A stretch of 64,000 nt of DNA from contig OU015492.1 in the NCBI GenBank assembly GCA_907164885.2, positions 204,012,797 through 204,076,796 on the forward strand. The letters run 5' to 3'. Positions within the stretch are counted from its first letter, which is position 1, and each line of letters starts with the position of its first letter. Source of the stretch: Dolomedes plantarius. Taxonomy: Eukaryota; Arthropoda; Arachnida; Araneae; Dolomedidae. The position numbers and the translations under genes were made by a program. This document shows positions 32,881 to 45,222 of this stretch, piece by piece. Below the pieces are notes generated by a model. The model saw only the letters and a program-made list of their open reading frames with translations. It was not told where the DNA came from and did no database searches.

Positions 32881-35430
32881 CCCTATCTTTCGTAGAGAGG
32901 AATTTTAGAATTTTTATGGGATTCAGAATTATTAAGATGGAAGAATGCTTCCATTTCTTCAACCAGAATATTGAGATATACCTATGCATGATTTACACAC
33001 TTCGTTTAGTCGTTATTCTGAATAATTTTTACTTTTGTTTACGCAATTTTCTTTTAGACATTTAAAAAAAATTCCTAATCAAATAGGTCCAATCGGCTTA
33101 AAACCGGTTCTGCCCTTTAAAGTGTTCTGTTGACTGTACTAATGACCTCTTCCAATGAAAAATCGCATGCATTTAATTTTTTCAACACTTTATAAAAATT
33201 TCCCATTTTTCGCAATTTATCTAGGGGAATATTTCGCCAAGCTCTAATTTCATCCTTAGTGAAATATCTTCTCATAACTTGTTTTTTCTTAGCCATATTT
33301 TTTCCCAGTTTTAAAATTAAATGAAAGCGTGAAAGATTTTTTGCTTAGTTGCAAGTTTATTACTTGGAAAATAGACATAAGAAATCAGCGTTTAAACTTT
33401 TCAGATTGTACATCAAATCACGGCAGTCAATATTCCAATAGGTATAGTGTTGAAAATTTCCTTTCTATTGTTAACTGCAAATGTGTATTTCTCCCCACTT
33501 GTCTCTTGTAAACAATGCCTTTTCTTAGGGTAAACCATTACCCATCGGCAGGAAGTAATACCTGTTCGACTCTTCCTTGATGCCAATACCATTATTTGGC
33601 GAAAAGTGGGGGATGTTTGGTGACAACCTCACTTTCTACCCCTCGTGAAAAAAGAACTGCTCCCCCCCCCCCGAGTTGCCACTTTCTGAGAGATTTTCTC
33701 TTCGGGGGAGACCTGGGGTTACCAAAAATTCACATCCACATTGAACGCCAGACACCCCCGCCAAGGAAACGAAGCCTTGTGAATGGTCAGATTATTCTAT
33801 GACGTTACATTCTCTCTCGCATGCTGTATTGCGCATTATTTACTAAATACATGAAACACCACATTTTTGTTGCTCAAATATGTCTACGCTTTATGTTAAA
33901 TCATTATTTTAATTATTTATGTCTGAAATGTACCTTTTATCAACTCTGTTATTAGGAAAAAGTGCGAACTATATCGCAATGGCGGAATCATACCGCTCTA
34001 GCGTTTTGCCTGAGTTCAGGTTAGGTATTCCCCGAGTATAGTTTTCGTGTTACTTCGTTTCATGGTTAGTACGTCCCTAGCATAATCTGTATTTATGTAC
34101 AACATTTTGCTATATCTCTGGAAATTAATTAGGAAGACACCATATACAAAACTTCAGTCTACTTTAGTCCTTTTTACAAAAAAATAAGTACACATAAAAT
34201 TATTTTAAATTATAGACAGTGTAGATAAATTACTGCATATATAGCACATATAGTTCTTTGTAGAATAAAATTCAAGGGTGCTTTCCCTTATTTTGAATCC
34301 TGATTCAGAAATTAGTCTCCTTCTGACTTAGTAACAGGTTATTGAAGGTTACAACTGCTGTAATTCAAACGCTTCTAAGCATCCACTCATCCTAATCTTT
34401 CCCGCAACAGAAATGTCTGTGTTGTAATAACTGTTACAGTATTTCAGTATTCACATTTATATTATTGACATGATATATTCGTATTACTGACATGATATAT
34501 TTATATTACTCATAAATAGTAATACAAACTGTCACATGAGTATGACAATGACATCCTTAAAGATGATGTATGTTTACCCACTCACTCTCTCTCTCTCTAT
34601 TTAAGTAACAAAATTAACTATTTTTCACTGAAATACAAGCGTGAATTATTGTTTCCGAGGAGAAAAGAAATTCCACTGTCGGTTACCATGGTAACTATAA
34701 GCTTTAGGTCACTCCAAGTGACAACAGGAAATGACGCTAAACTTAAGAATTCGATTTGTCTACAGGAAGTAGAAATTCAGTTTTGTTTTTCTTCGTGTGA
34801 ATGCAAAATAAATGAAATGAGTGATCATTTTATGTATCACGGCTATTAAATATGAAAATATATAGCATTTTAGCAGAAAAAAGTCCGAAATCGTGCTTAA
34901 ATATTTTAGCCACCTGTTGTTCTTATTCTATGGTCTTTGTGAAAAAGAAATCGAATTTGAAAAATTAGAGTTTGTAAAAATTGAAAAAAAATTTCATATT
35001 TTTGAAGACTTTACCAGGATTGTTTCGAAAGAGTTACTTTCTGGCTTGATGGACCAGCATCATATTACTATCTGGTTGACATATTCCTAGATAATCTTCT
35101 TAGGAGATTTGTACTTCAAACATATTCTTAAGTTTCTTTGTATAGAGACTGATTTTCCAATGAGGTCTCAAAGGGAGATGATCTGGCTGTCTATCCAATA
35201 TCGAAGAGGTCACCGTGAGGATAGTTTCTGACATTCATTCAATTAACCTTCTTGTCATTCTTAAGGACATTCGCTGATTGTTAAACAATTCGGCTTGATG
35301 TTACGATGGAAGATTCTGGGAACTTTGATGATGATGACTCTCTAGACCGACCGCACGCCTCCTCCCCTGCTACCGGGTTAGTTGAAATAAAGGCAGAGTA
35401 ACATCATGCCAAAAGTATAGCTTTATGATA
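32881..35430. other. AT-rich gene-free stretch
   Basis: Apart from the small reverse frame at 33117-33296, nothing is recognised. A C10 run lies at about 33661-33672 in a GC-richer patch, a (CT)n run at about 34580-34600, and a 21-bp direct duplication (GACATGATATATT units) at about 34468-34505. Confidence 0.4.
33117..33296 (-). CDS. Small unrecognised reading frame, 59 residues
   Basis: The minus strand gives MAKKKQVMRRYFTKDEIRAW and continues amphipathically (NIPLDKLRKMGNFYKVLKKL) to a stop at 33117. The composition (Lys/Arg-rich start, regular hydrophobic spacing, no low-complexity bias) looks more protein-like than neighbouring frames. After the stop the same frame stays open for another 13 codons. 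I do not recognise it. It may be the N-terminal exon or remnant of a repeat-borne protein. Confidence 0.2.
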   Translation of the reverse strand: MAKKKQVMRRYFTKDEIRAWRNIPLDKLRKMGNFYKVLKKLNACDFSLEEVISTVNRTL

Positions 35431-35485
35431 TCGTTAGATTATGGTTACATTATGGTAGATTATGGTATATTATGGTTAGATTATG
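35431..35485. repeat. Short minisatellite, ATTATGGT-containing units
   Basis: Five imperfect 10-11 bp units of TTAGATTATGG type. Confidence 0.8.
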
Positions 35486-35660
35486 GTATTACTCAAAAGG
35501 GTCTCGGCTGACTCCTCTCGTTGATTGTGTTGTACTTTGACTCTCTCACCAATCTATGTTCTTATCGAAAGTGCTCTGACTTCGGGATTTTAGGTAGTAG
35601 CTCTCAGAATTTACTAACTAAAGGGTGTTTTTTTTCTTTTGTTCACGTTATTTGCATTAA

Positions 35661-35903
35661 CCTTTCGAGGTGCGCCGTTTACACAGTGCAAACGCCTAAA
35701 TCTAGTCTTTTTTCACTTTCATTCAATGCATTCTAGTTAAATGAGTAAAAAAATGGTTAGTATTGCCATCTGTTATCAGTTTAAAGAAAGGAAATCATTT
35801 TGCAACCTTTCATTTGAAAAAAATTCAAGATTATTTAGTTTAAAAAAATCAAGAAAAAAAATCTGCACCGTGCAAACGGTGCAGGTTGTTGTCCTTGAAA
35901 GGG
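35661..35903. mobile_element. piggyBac-type MITE (copy 1), 243 bp
   Basis: TTAA (35657-35660 and 35904-35907) flanks CCTTTCGAGGTGCGCCG...CCTTGAAAGGG. The whole element is co-linear with the copy at 59278-59522. TTAA duplication with CCCTTT ends fits piggyBac-derived MITEs. Confidence 0.85.
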
Positions 35904-35907
35904 TTAA

Positions 35908-36391
35908 AGCCTTAAGTCTTTTTTCATCCCTGTAGCCGTCCCCTATAATTTCCTTACTTTTCCAGGTTTCTTGTTCATCGTTGTGTTCCGCGTCTGTTGC
36001 TGCAGAGTTAGAGTGAGGCTAATGAAATGTAATCTTCTAAGCAGATTAATAGCCCTTCTTGGGTCTTTAAGCGTCATTTCCTGTTGTATTTAACCTTATT
36101 TTTGCAATTTCCTAGATAGTTTTCTTCATAGTTACAGCATTACGCCTTACATGAAATTTATCTGGGTCTGTTTTGCTGACACTTAGCTAGAGTTCCCTGT
36201 CTCTTTATTTCTGCATTTAAGCAATCCGCTTGGACTTTTCCATGTAGCCAAACTTATATTGTCTGTCAGAATAAAAGAGGCGCATGGTTTTAAAACTCGC
36301 ATTACTTGTTAAATCAAAAAATACTAAGGCGCAGATAACATCACTTATCCTGAATATATATATATATATATATATATCACTGCACCTAAGA

Positions 36392-36477
<86 letters not shown>

Positions 36478-37094
36478 TGCACCTAAACGGATGCCGCTTC
36501 TCGAGTGAGGGAAAATAACTAATGTTTTTCCTAGACTGCCCTCTACAGCTCTAGGGTTTGAATTATCTTTTGAAGTGCTAGATTTCACATGATGTAACAA
36601 AAGGAGAAATCTCTGCCGCTCCGCGAAGATTGGATTTCCCATGAGCCCTTGACTTGAAATTTCGAAATGGGATGTTTTATGGCCTGAAAAAATGTGACTA
36701 ATTCTTTTCCTGGAGTATGTCCTGAGCCCTCAAACCCGAGCTAACCATCCTATAACATAAACGCTAGGAAGCAGATAACGGTATCTCTCTTAAAAAGCCT
36801 ACCCCTAACGAAGATAGGCTCAACTACTGGGTGAGAAATTCCTCTTTTGGGCTGAAAATTATTTTGGACTTAAAAAAATCGGCTAAGGCTGTCTACGGAG
36901 AATTACCCACGACTCCAGGTCCCGAATTATCCGTTAAACCAAAAAATGCTGCTCCGCATTTGACGTCACCTCCTTTAAAGCACGTATGATGTAGAAAAAA
37001 TGCCTCAATGTATTGAACCTAAAAATTTCCGCATATTATAAACAGCCAGTGCAGAAGATGAATTCATTTAAATAGGCACGTTATCGATATATTA
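35908..37094. other. Gene-free stretch around a TA tract
   Basis: Apart from the TA tract at 36352-36473, two loosely similar segments occur near 36520-36570 and 36890-36945 (CTCTAGGGTTTGAATTAT versus CCAGGTCCCGAATTATC). Nothing coding. Confidence 0.4.
36352..36473. repeat. (TA)n microsatellite interrupted by a stem-loop unit
   Basis: TA repeats surround ATATATCACTGCACCTAAG and AGTGATATAT. The CACTGCACCTAA motif reappears directly after the tract at about 36474, so the unit was duplicated with the repeat. Confidence 0.9.
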
Positions 37095-38272
37095 CACTGA
37101 AGCTCTAGAAAAACTTGGATATCTGTCTAATACTTGGTAAGTACACTTCTGGATCGTAGAACTGAACTGCAGAAACACGACGGGACATGGACTCTACGAG
37201 CTCTCTAAGGAAGACAATGGACACCATGCCTCATGAATAGGGGTCCACAATTTTGTAATATTCTTAGATGGTGGATCTTTCCTTTTAACGGAACATTTCA
37301 TGGCATCACAGATAAGTTCAATTACGTTGAGATACGGTTTACAATGGGGATATTTCATGTTCCAAAACTCAGATGAAAGCTTCTCAAATCATAACTTGGT
37401 GGCTATGGATGAGTATGATGGCACATTCTCTTGTTGGAGGACACCCAAACCCATTAGAGAGAATGCATGGCATGAATGGATGTAACAAAACTGAAAGGAT
37501 ATTGACGTAGCGTCCATCTATCAGAGAAGTTGAAGATGCATGAAGGGTCTTTATTCATGTCAGTTCAACACACCCCATACCATTCCTGAGGCCTCACCAG
37601 CCTGAACAGTCCCTCCTTGACATGCTGGATTAATTTATTTTTGACGAGTTCTTCACACGAAGACATTTCCATCTGCTCGAATCAGTTGGAAACGAGATTC
37701 GTCAGACCAGGTGAGCCCGAGCCAAAACGGCGCTCAGAGCTCTCTCTCATGAGGAAAGCAATGACACTCGGGTGAGGCATCGGCTATTAGAATGCATATT
37801 ATGCAGTTAATGTTATACAGTCCTTCAGTCAACGTTAGTAGAGGCCCCAGCGTTGAATTGCGATGTCATTCGCGCCAATGGTGTATTCCTTTCACTTGAA
37901 ATGATTCTCAAGAAAAAACGCCGGTCATGAACATCCATAGTCTTTCGATGGCCACACTGTTGCCGTAGGTTCGATGTTTAAACAGAATTCTTGTATTCAA
38001 GATATACCCTTGAAATGATCGAATTGAGAAATCTATACTTTGCCTTAGTTCCAAAATGTCATGACCCATCACATGAACACCAACTATAATACCTAATTAA
38101 ATGTTGCTTAAAATTCCATTTAACTGCTATGCTTATTATGCAGTCAGCTCATTAAACTTCTAGAAATGTCTAATGTTCTATATACAATACTTTAGGATGA
38201 AACTATTTACGAGAAAGTATGTATTGCTATGTATTTCAAACGGGATCGTCTATCCCAGTTATTCTGGCACTG
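37095..38272 (-). mobile_element. Tc1-type element with degraded transposase
   Basis: TA-flanked ends: CACTGAAGCTCTAGAAAAAC at 37095 and, read backwards from 38272, CAGTGCCAGAATAACTGGGA. Both pass into a shared GGATA. On the minus strand the remnants run in Tc1 order: WSDESRFQLIRADGNVFV with the first catalytic Asp (near 37700), GTVQAGEASGMVWGVLN, then GRYVNILSVLLHPFM, and finally KPYLNVIELICDAM in the third-residue region (NVIEL with Glu). Several frameshifts and stops make it a relic. Confidence 0.75.
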
Positions 38273-38404
38273 TAGATATATGAAACGAGAAACCTTTCCC
38301 TTCATTAACTTTGTCTTACCGCAACAGAACATTATCCCTCAATTTGATTTTGATCTAGATATACCAAATTAAGCTATTAGTTTCCCCCCTAAAAGCCAAC
38401 AGTT

Positions 38405-38840
38405 GCGGACAACAGTTATATAAGATCGAATGTCAAGGAACATTCGAAAACTATCACCCCATATGACGCGTTAAAGTCAGGTGTCAATTTTTAACCAATT
38501 AAAAGTCCAGCGCGTCCGTACTCAGGGCGTGAACCTAGGGTTTTGGCGGTCTTTTGTGTTCGGCTCGAGTCCATAAAACATGTCGGAAAATTCGCTGCGG
38601 GTTTTATATTGCTATGTGCTGTTCCGACTGCCCAGGACGATATTTCTTATACATAAAGTCCTATAGCTATTAATACTGGAACATAAAAAGTGTACCTGAG
38701 CCAGTAGAATATTACTTAATAAAGACCTATGTAACCAACTATGTGGATTCTGTGTTCCTTGACTGGACTCTCTGCCTAAGCCTTTCCCAGCCACTCTCCA
38801 CGACTGAATAATGATTCGAGGTATCTTCCTGTCATCCAAC
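38405..38840 (+). mobile_element. LTR-like block, low confidence
   Basis: The order of signals fits an LTR: AACAGTTATATAAG near 38415, a GC-richer stretch, CCATAAAACATG near 38572, AATAAAG near 38718, then about 120 bp to CATCCAACA. No matched ends, polypurine tract or coding interior were found. Confidence 0.3.
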
Positions 38841-38853
38841 ATCTCCTTCTCTA

Positions 38854-39131
<278 letters not shown>

Positions 39132-39312
39132 TGAAACCCCGATTTAACTTTATTAAAGAGACCATAAAGAAACGACGCTATATGCGGGAAAACGTTAAAA
39201 CGTCAAATCGAGGTACCACAAAAACAAAACACCGAGCCTAATATAAGCACAAATTTAGGTAGACTACCTTATATTTCTTCATTTACAGTGGTTTAGATAT
39301 CATTTTTCTAAA

Positions 39313-40854
39313 TTATGCTTTAAAGAAATCGGTTATGTTATCGTGTATCCTGTTTTTAACAGCTGCACCACAAATCGTATTCTCAACATACATGAGTTTC
39401 ACATATAAGAGTTCCTCATCATCATTTTCATCCTTATCCGAACTGTCTGATTCTGAGTCTATCGAATCACCACTGAGTCGGAATCTCTAATGTCACGACG
39501 TTTGAATCACAAGATAATTCTCGATATCTATATACGAACAAGAAATAACTCCCGTACATTATAATCTTCAATTTTTCTCTCCTCGTACTCAAATCCATCA
39601 CTTCTGTCCTCCGGAAAATCACCTTTTGCAAAAGAACTTGAGATGCTGTTCCCCTAACTCTCTCTCATACTGAAGATATCATATAAAGAACTTCTAGAAC
39701 GTTTAACGATTTTTTTTCCTGCCTCCAGATTCTATACTAAGAAGAGATTTTTTCAAAAGTTGGTTTGCTATAATCGACGTATGATCCCCAGATCCTAAGG
39801 TCGAACTTCGCTTGTGTCAGAGAAAAATTCCATTCGTACATTTTGTAACTTTAAATGTAAAACATGAGTAACACTGATCAACAAAAAAAAAGAATCTTAC
39901 ATTTCTGTAAGGGCATTTGTCTGTCCAATTTGCGAAGAAAATTTTTTTAATTTTTCTTGTCATCCAAGATTTTTTGTTTGAGTCATATTCAGTAGGAAAT
40001 CTCTCTGTATTCTTGAAACACCTCGGTTTTTTGATTTTCCAACAACTAATGGTGTTATCTTTTCACTCCCGTCTGAATTCATGCATAGCAAAATAGTCAG
40101 TCGCAGTTTGGATAGTTTCTCACAATGGCTTTTTTCACCCTTTACTCAAAAGTCTTATCAGGAAGAAGATTGTAAAACAATCCGGTCTCGTCAGCTTTGA
40201 AAATGTCTTTACTAGAATATTCTTGTATGAAAACCGCCAATGTTTTCTCCATCCACTCTTGGACAGACTCCATCAGACTCTCCACAAATTGACTTGTAGG
40301 ATAAATTGTGCCTCTTTATAAAGCGGTCTACCTTACAAATTGAATCTGTGAATCATTGAACTCCCTGTTTAGGAGAAATTTCTATTGTTTTCTCTTTCAA
40401 ATCAGGATCTAAAGGGAATTTTTTCTTAGATTGTTTTTTTCCACGGAGGCACTTTTGTCGGAGAGACATTCGCTTGTTATTATTCACCGCAGTTTTTGCT
40501 GACCATTTTATTATGGGAGCACCATATAGGTGGATCAGCATTGCTCCCTATGAATGGACGACACGAAGTTTTATAGCAATGTTTGCTGCACGAACTTCAT
40601 TGAACCATTGAAAATGGAAATTTTTCAATTCCTCAATCTGTGACGATTTCCAATTCTTTTTAGTCTGCTTTCGCATCTTTCCAAAATTTTGCTTCGTTAA
40701 ATCTGCTTGATTTAAAATTGTTTACAAAGTTGAATATGGAATTACAATGAAGTTAGCAAAATCAGCTTTACTGCCAATGCAATCTTTGGATTTCCTGATG
40801 ATTTCTGCCTTTACAAGGAAAAAAAACACCGCTTTGACCCCATATTTTTTCCAT
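39313..40854 (-). pseudogene. pogo/Tigger (CENP-B-like) transposase, broken
   Basis: From the minus-strand start near 40854 come, in order, a psq-type HTH (KAEIIRKSKDCIGSKADF...IPYSTL), a second DNA-binding part with VDRFIKRHNLSYKSICGES, and the catalytic block YSSKDIFKADETGLFYNLL with the first DDE Asp (ADETG, near 40196). GEKSHCEKLSKLRLTILLCM and VVGKSKNRG follow, and finally an acidic tail (SDSSDKDENDDEELL) ending ITDFFKA, stop at 39313. Pogo/Tigger proteins normally run about 450-550 residues, so the length fits. Stops (for example after PDKTFE and within STL*TIL) and frameshifts inactivate it. The domain order makes the identification firm. Confidence 0.85.
40503..40561 (-). repeat. SINE 3' fragment inside the pogo transposase
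   Basis: The minus strand reads GTCGTCCATTCATAGGGAGC ... GGTGCTCCCATAATAAA, matching the tail of the SINE at 30098-30227. It interrupts the transposase frame between NIAIKLR and the following SAKTAVNNNK. Confidence 0.7.
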
Positions 40855-41456
40855 GTTTTTATTAACTCGCTTTCTTGTTTGTTTTTGTGTGTGTTTGTGT
40901 GTTTGTCTAGTACAAATCTTGCAATCGATTTTCAACTAACTTCCCGACTAGCTAGACATTTGAAACTTTTAGAATACCTCAGAACACGATGACAATTTTT
41001 TTTACACTTTTAGCCATCTGTAAGCAGAATTGAATTCACTTTCAGTTATTTTCAGTTAATTTTGTTTTGTAGAATAGTTCAGAACACGATGACACTACAT
41101 TCTTTTAATACTTTTAGGCATCTTTAAGCAGTTTTGAATTCATTTTCAGTTAATTTTGTTGTTTGAAAATTTCTTATAATTGCTCTCTTTATTACGCTTT
41201 TGATCATTTTCATTCAAGTTGATGGCATAATTCATCAAGCATTTTTTTAAAAAGTATTTATTAATACATAGAATTGTCAAGTTTATATGATTAAACAGAA
41301 AATTTAAAAACGTGCTATATAAAAAAGTTCTTTTTATCTTGTAATTATTACCGTCTAAAGCTAACGAAAAATGCGGGAAATATTTCAAAATGATAACGTT
41401 AAATCTGGGACTACAAGTATATTTAACACTACAAGTATAGGAAATTAATTGGGACT

Positions 41457-41525
41457 ATATATATGTAGTATATATATCTATATCTATATATATATATATA
41501 TATATATATACTATATATATATATA

Positions 41526-41589
<64 letters not shown>

Positions 41590-41603
41590 TATATATATAT
41601 ATA

Positions 41604-41661
<58 letters not shown>
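41457..41661. repeat. (TA)n microsatellite with ACTATATATATATAGT units
   Basis: TA repeats interrupted by palindromic TACTATATATATATAGTA units at about 41510 and 41587. Confidence 0.95.
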
Positions 41662-41665
<4 letters not shown>

Positions 41666-42575
41666 CGTTATCCATGTCTAATGTATACTTATCCGGTAAG
41701 TGGTGTCTCTTACTCTCTGTCATCAAGATGTACATATAATATATCATACGTGATTTTTTAAGCTCTCTTTCTTGCAAACGGAACGTGAGTTAAGCGAAAT
41801 GGGACTGTCGAAATTCGAAATACTGATACTAACCCTAGAGAAAGATGGCACTTTGATGAATTATTTATAGGCATGTAACACTTGAGATACTGAATATATG
41901 GATCAAATTTGTTTCGATGTGTACCTTTTTTTTGACTTCTGTGACAGATAGAGAAGTACAAGCAAATTTACACGGCAGTCTTTTCAGGTACCAATGGAAT
42001 TTTTTTTCCGTTTCTTCACTATATTCTGAAAGATAAAATAAAAATAAAAATTTGTTTTTCTTGTATAAAATTTTAACCTGATGTTACCTTTCGCGAAACC
42101 TGATATCTTGACTTGTATGAAAAATATTGTTTCCTATTTCTATTTCCAGTTTCTCTCCAGAGGATTAGGTAAGTAAAGAATTATCAAAAGTATACTTTAA
42201 TGCTAGACGTGGGATTAAAATGATTAAATTGAAACACATCTATAGATTAAAATCTTTAGTTTAAGACCAAAATAAAGTAAATTGTTCCAGCAGTTTTCTC
42301 TCACGGACTGTCCAAAGAATCGACTTAGCAACTTAAAAATATAGAAGTTATTTTCAGATAACCTAAAGATTCTGCATCTTGCAACAAGATTCATTTTATA
42401 AATTTCGTCTACTAAAGGAATTTATGAGTGTTTAAAACGCATTCTGGCAGATTTCTCCGCGATTAATTAAAATTTAAAAAATAATATTTACATTTTTTTA
42501 AAGAAAAATGCCACAAGGTGTAAAATTTCTTTCTCTATCACTGAGTACAATTTTTTTGAAAAAAAAAGTCTTTAA
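41662..42575. other. AT-rich gene-free stretch, nothing recognised
   Basis: Short frames only, no element ends. Confidence 0.45.
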
Positions 42576-43295
42576 GGGGACAGTGGACCTTCAAACCTAA
42601 CTTTTTTTGTTTTGAATGGATTTGCTTGAAATTTGAATATGTGATTAGTACCATAGATATGTAAAAGTGGTTAAAATTTAAAGATGAAATATTAATAATT
42701 TATGAATTATGATCTATTAATTATATCAAAAATTGGCCTCAATAAAAATGTTCCATGCGCATTTCTTTTGCATATAATATGGTAATTTTTATTTACAGGA
42801 TACCTTATAGAACTAAAAATGAAACTTATTGCCTATTTTAAGCATTCATTAAAAATATAAAGAGAAAAAAATAATAATAGTAAAAACACCCTTTTTATTA
42901 TTCAAAATACCTATAAATCATCTTTTCGAGTACAAAATTTAGAAATTCTGAGGTACGAAGCATAATTTTTTTCAATAAAATTTATTTCATATACAGTTGA
43001 GTATATAAAATTTAAATTTCAAAGCAATACGATAATTAGAAATGCGCCTGGATCAGTTTGAATATTCGTATGACGTGAAAATTTTTATTTTGAGAAAAAT
43101 ACATTTAAAGTTATTGCTATTAGTAACTACATAATATCTAAATTAAATACAAATGCCTATAACTAGGAAAGTAATCGCAGAAATTAAAAATTCTTTTTGA
43201 AACACATTCCTATTCGTCCGTAGTTTCACAATTCATTAAAATAAAAAAATCGAATTTTTGGACAAATTTCACAATTTTGAAAGTTCACTGTCCCC
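42576..43295. mobile_element. TTAA-flanked non-autonomous element, 720 bp
   Basis: TTAA (42572-42575 and 43296-43299) flanks GGGGACAGTGGACCTTCAAA...TTTGAAAGTTCACTGTCCCC, an inverted repeat matching at all but two or three of about 20 positions. The interior is AT-rich and non-coding. TTAA duplication fits piggyBac or Kolobok. The GGGG start differs from the CCC start of the other TTAA MITEs here. Confidence 0.85.
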
Positions 43296-43319
43296 TTAAA
43301 TCCAAGCCGGCAATCCTTG

Positions 43320-43520
43320 GACAAATAATTTGCGTAGGTTAAAATTGAGGGGAGCGAATCCAATAGAGTTAGTACACAGCAATCTTAAAGAAGGGGGAGG
43401 ATTATGTAAGTATTCGGAAATTACAGCGACCACAGCTTTCGCTTATATGCCTTGTCAAACTTTCGACCAGTCGCCAAGCAGCAATTCCTGTATACGCATC
43501 CGAGGGTTAATTTCCCAAGT
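43320..43520 (-). repeat. Dispersed repeat, reverse copy of 27660-27740 block
   Basis: On the minus strand AATTAACCCTCGGATGCGTA...CAGGAATTGCTGCTTGGCGA aligns with 27660-27700. The family is not identified. Confidence 0.5.
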
Positions 43521-43670
43521 TCGGTGACATTTTTCATTACTGAGGGCCTGGACGCCAGATGGACAGTACAGATCTGCCATAAGGGGAGGATTATGTAAAA
43601 CAGCGTTGTTAAAAATAGGGTAACAGTGTGAGAAAAGTGATAAAATATATGGCCTCATCACTCAACTGAA

Positions 43671-43720
43671 GTAGCTTAGTTGGTAAATCATTCGTCTCGA
43701 GAAATTTACACTGGCAGTTT
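43671..43720 (+). repeat. tRNA-like fragment (box A only)
   Basis: GTAGCTTAGTTGGTAAATCATTC is a strong D-arm/box A match, but no box B follows within 60 bp. This is a SINE or tRNA relic, not a functional tRNA. Confidence 0.35.
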
Positions 43721-44687
43721 TTCAGAACTTTTTATTTTTTAACCATAAGAGTACCTTTGGTTTGCAAAAGAGCAGGAATTCGACATGGGACAGAAGCACA
43801 TCGATACGGAAATTTGATGCCATTCCTCTTGCAACATATGTCCGAACTGGTCCAGTAATGATGGAGAGGGTGTTCATGATCGAGACGTGATTATATTTAC
43901 ATATCATGATTATATTTTTCTCATGATTATATTTACATATCCGTAAGTTCTCATTCTCTGTAGGAGGTAAAAAGAGCCGTCGCTAATCCTGATTTTCCCT
44001 TTTACTGTAACCATATTTGTCTTTTCTCTTGATTCGCACTTTATATCGATGAGAGTTTCTATGGATTGAAAACCCACTGTAGGGTTCTTCACGGCGGAGG
44101 TAACAATCCTCGGCGAGTTTTGTTACGTCACAAGAAACATACATGATGCTCCATAATGTTATCCTATTCAATTCACAAGTTCCTTCTAGATTGTAGCCGA
44201 CATGTCCAGAATGGCATTTCTTCAAGACAAGAACACAATTCAACAAAAAAATGAATATTTATTAGACAATTCTTCCCTCATTTGTCATTTTCCCTTATTA
44301 ATATCCAGTTCATACCAGTCTTGCCTGCACCAGGTTCCTCACGTACCTACTAAAGAAAGTACGCGAAACTATGCAATTATACATGCTTTTCCCCGTAACA
44401 TTTTATAGGTGTAACCTTCTTGCAGAAAGAGATGTAATAATAAAGTTTCTTTCCCTCCCACTTCATATCATGGTAGCCGCCCTAAAACCGCAAAACTGAC
44501 AGTTTTCACGTCCATGGAAATAATACACCTACATTCCTAAGATAGAGTTCAAGTAATGGTAACTATAATAATGAAGAAAAAGTTTAAGTGCACCAATAAA
44601 ATTAATTATATATAAATATAATTTTTCCCAACTGTGCTAAACATACACAAGGTGCACGGTGTATTCAAAGAATAAATTTAATTATAG
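43721..44687. other. Gene-free stretch, nothing firmly recognised
   Basis: CCCCGTAACA at 44393-44402 matches the CCCCGTAACA at 48281-48290 and may mark ends of related LTRs, but no partner start was found for either. A short direct repeat (CATGATTATATTTACATAT) occurs near 43905-43940. Confidence 0.35.
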
Positions 44688-44966
44688 TGTTGCGAATTTT
44701 GTAAATTAATGTATGTCTTTAGCTTAAATTACCGTTAAAATTGTTATTCTGCTTGTAAAATAATGCATTATTATCGTTTGTTCCATGTAACTAGTCGTAT
44801 TAGCTAAATTTCTGCAGTACCATGCATTTAACATTGGGTTTCTATGGTAGATCGCTAAATTGACAAGATATAAGCTTGTTGGTACACATTGTTTGGCGCC
44901 AAACTTGGCGACTTCTCCAAGCCTGGTATTATCTAGAACATAGAAATTACCAGACTCTCGAGAAGC

Positions 44967-44974
44967 TATAAATA
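44967..44974 (+). promoter_or_regulatory. TATA box of the solo LTR
   Basis: TATAAATA within the LTR at 44688-45290, placed as a pol II core promoter would be. Confidence 0.6.
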
Positions 44975-45216
44975 TAGCCTCGATTCAGAGTCAAGACTTC
45001 AGATTTCAGTTTTGAATTGTGCTTCAAGCTTGTCAAAAGCGCCGCTGTTAGCTGTGAAATTTTCTTTGGAGAATTGCTGAGATTTATGCAGCAATAAGTG
45101 CGACTTCGTGCAGCGTCTTTTGTGTTTTTCCGTACTTCTGTGATCTAGAGATTGTGTTAGAAGCACTGTAGCTAGTTTCTGGCGATCTCTAAGCTGTAGT
45201 ATTTTGACTTCCTGTA

Positions 45217-45222
45217 AATAAA
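45217..45222 (+). promoter_or_regulatory. Poly(A) signal of the solo LTR
   Basis: AATAAA in the R region of the LTR, followed by a T-rich stretch. Confidence 0.55.

Noticed and set aside
36217..36642. 141-residue reverse frame
   Set aside because: It crosses the TA tract and has no recognisable motif on either side.
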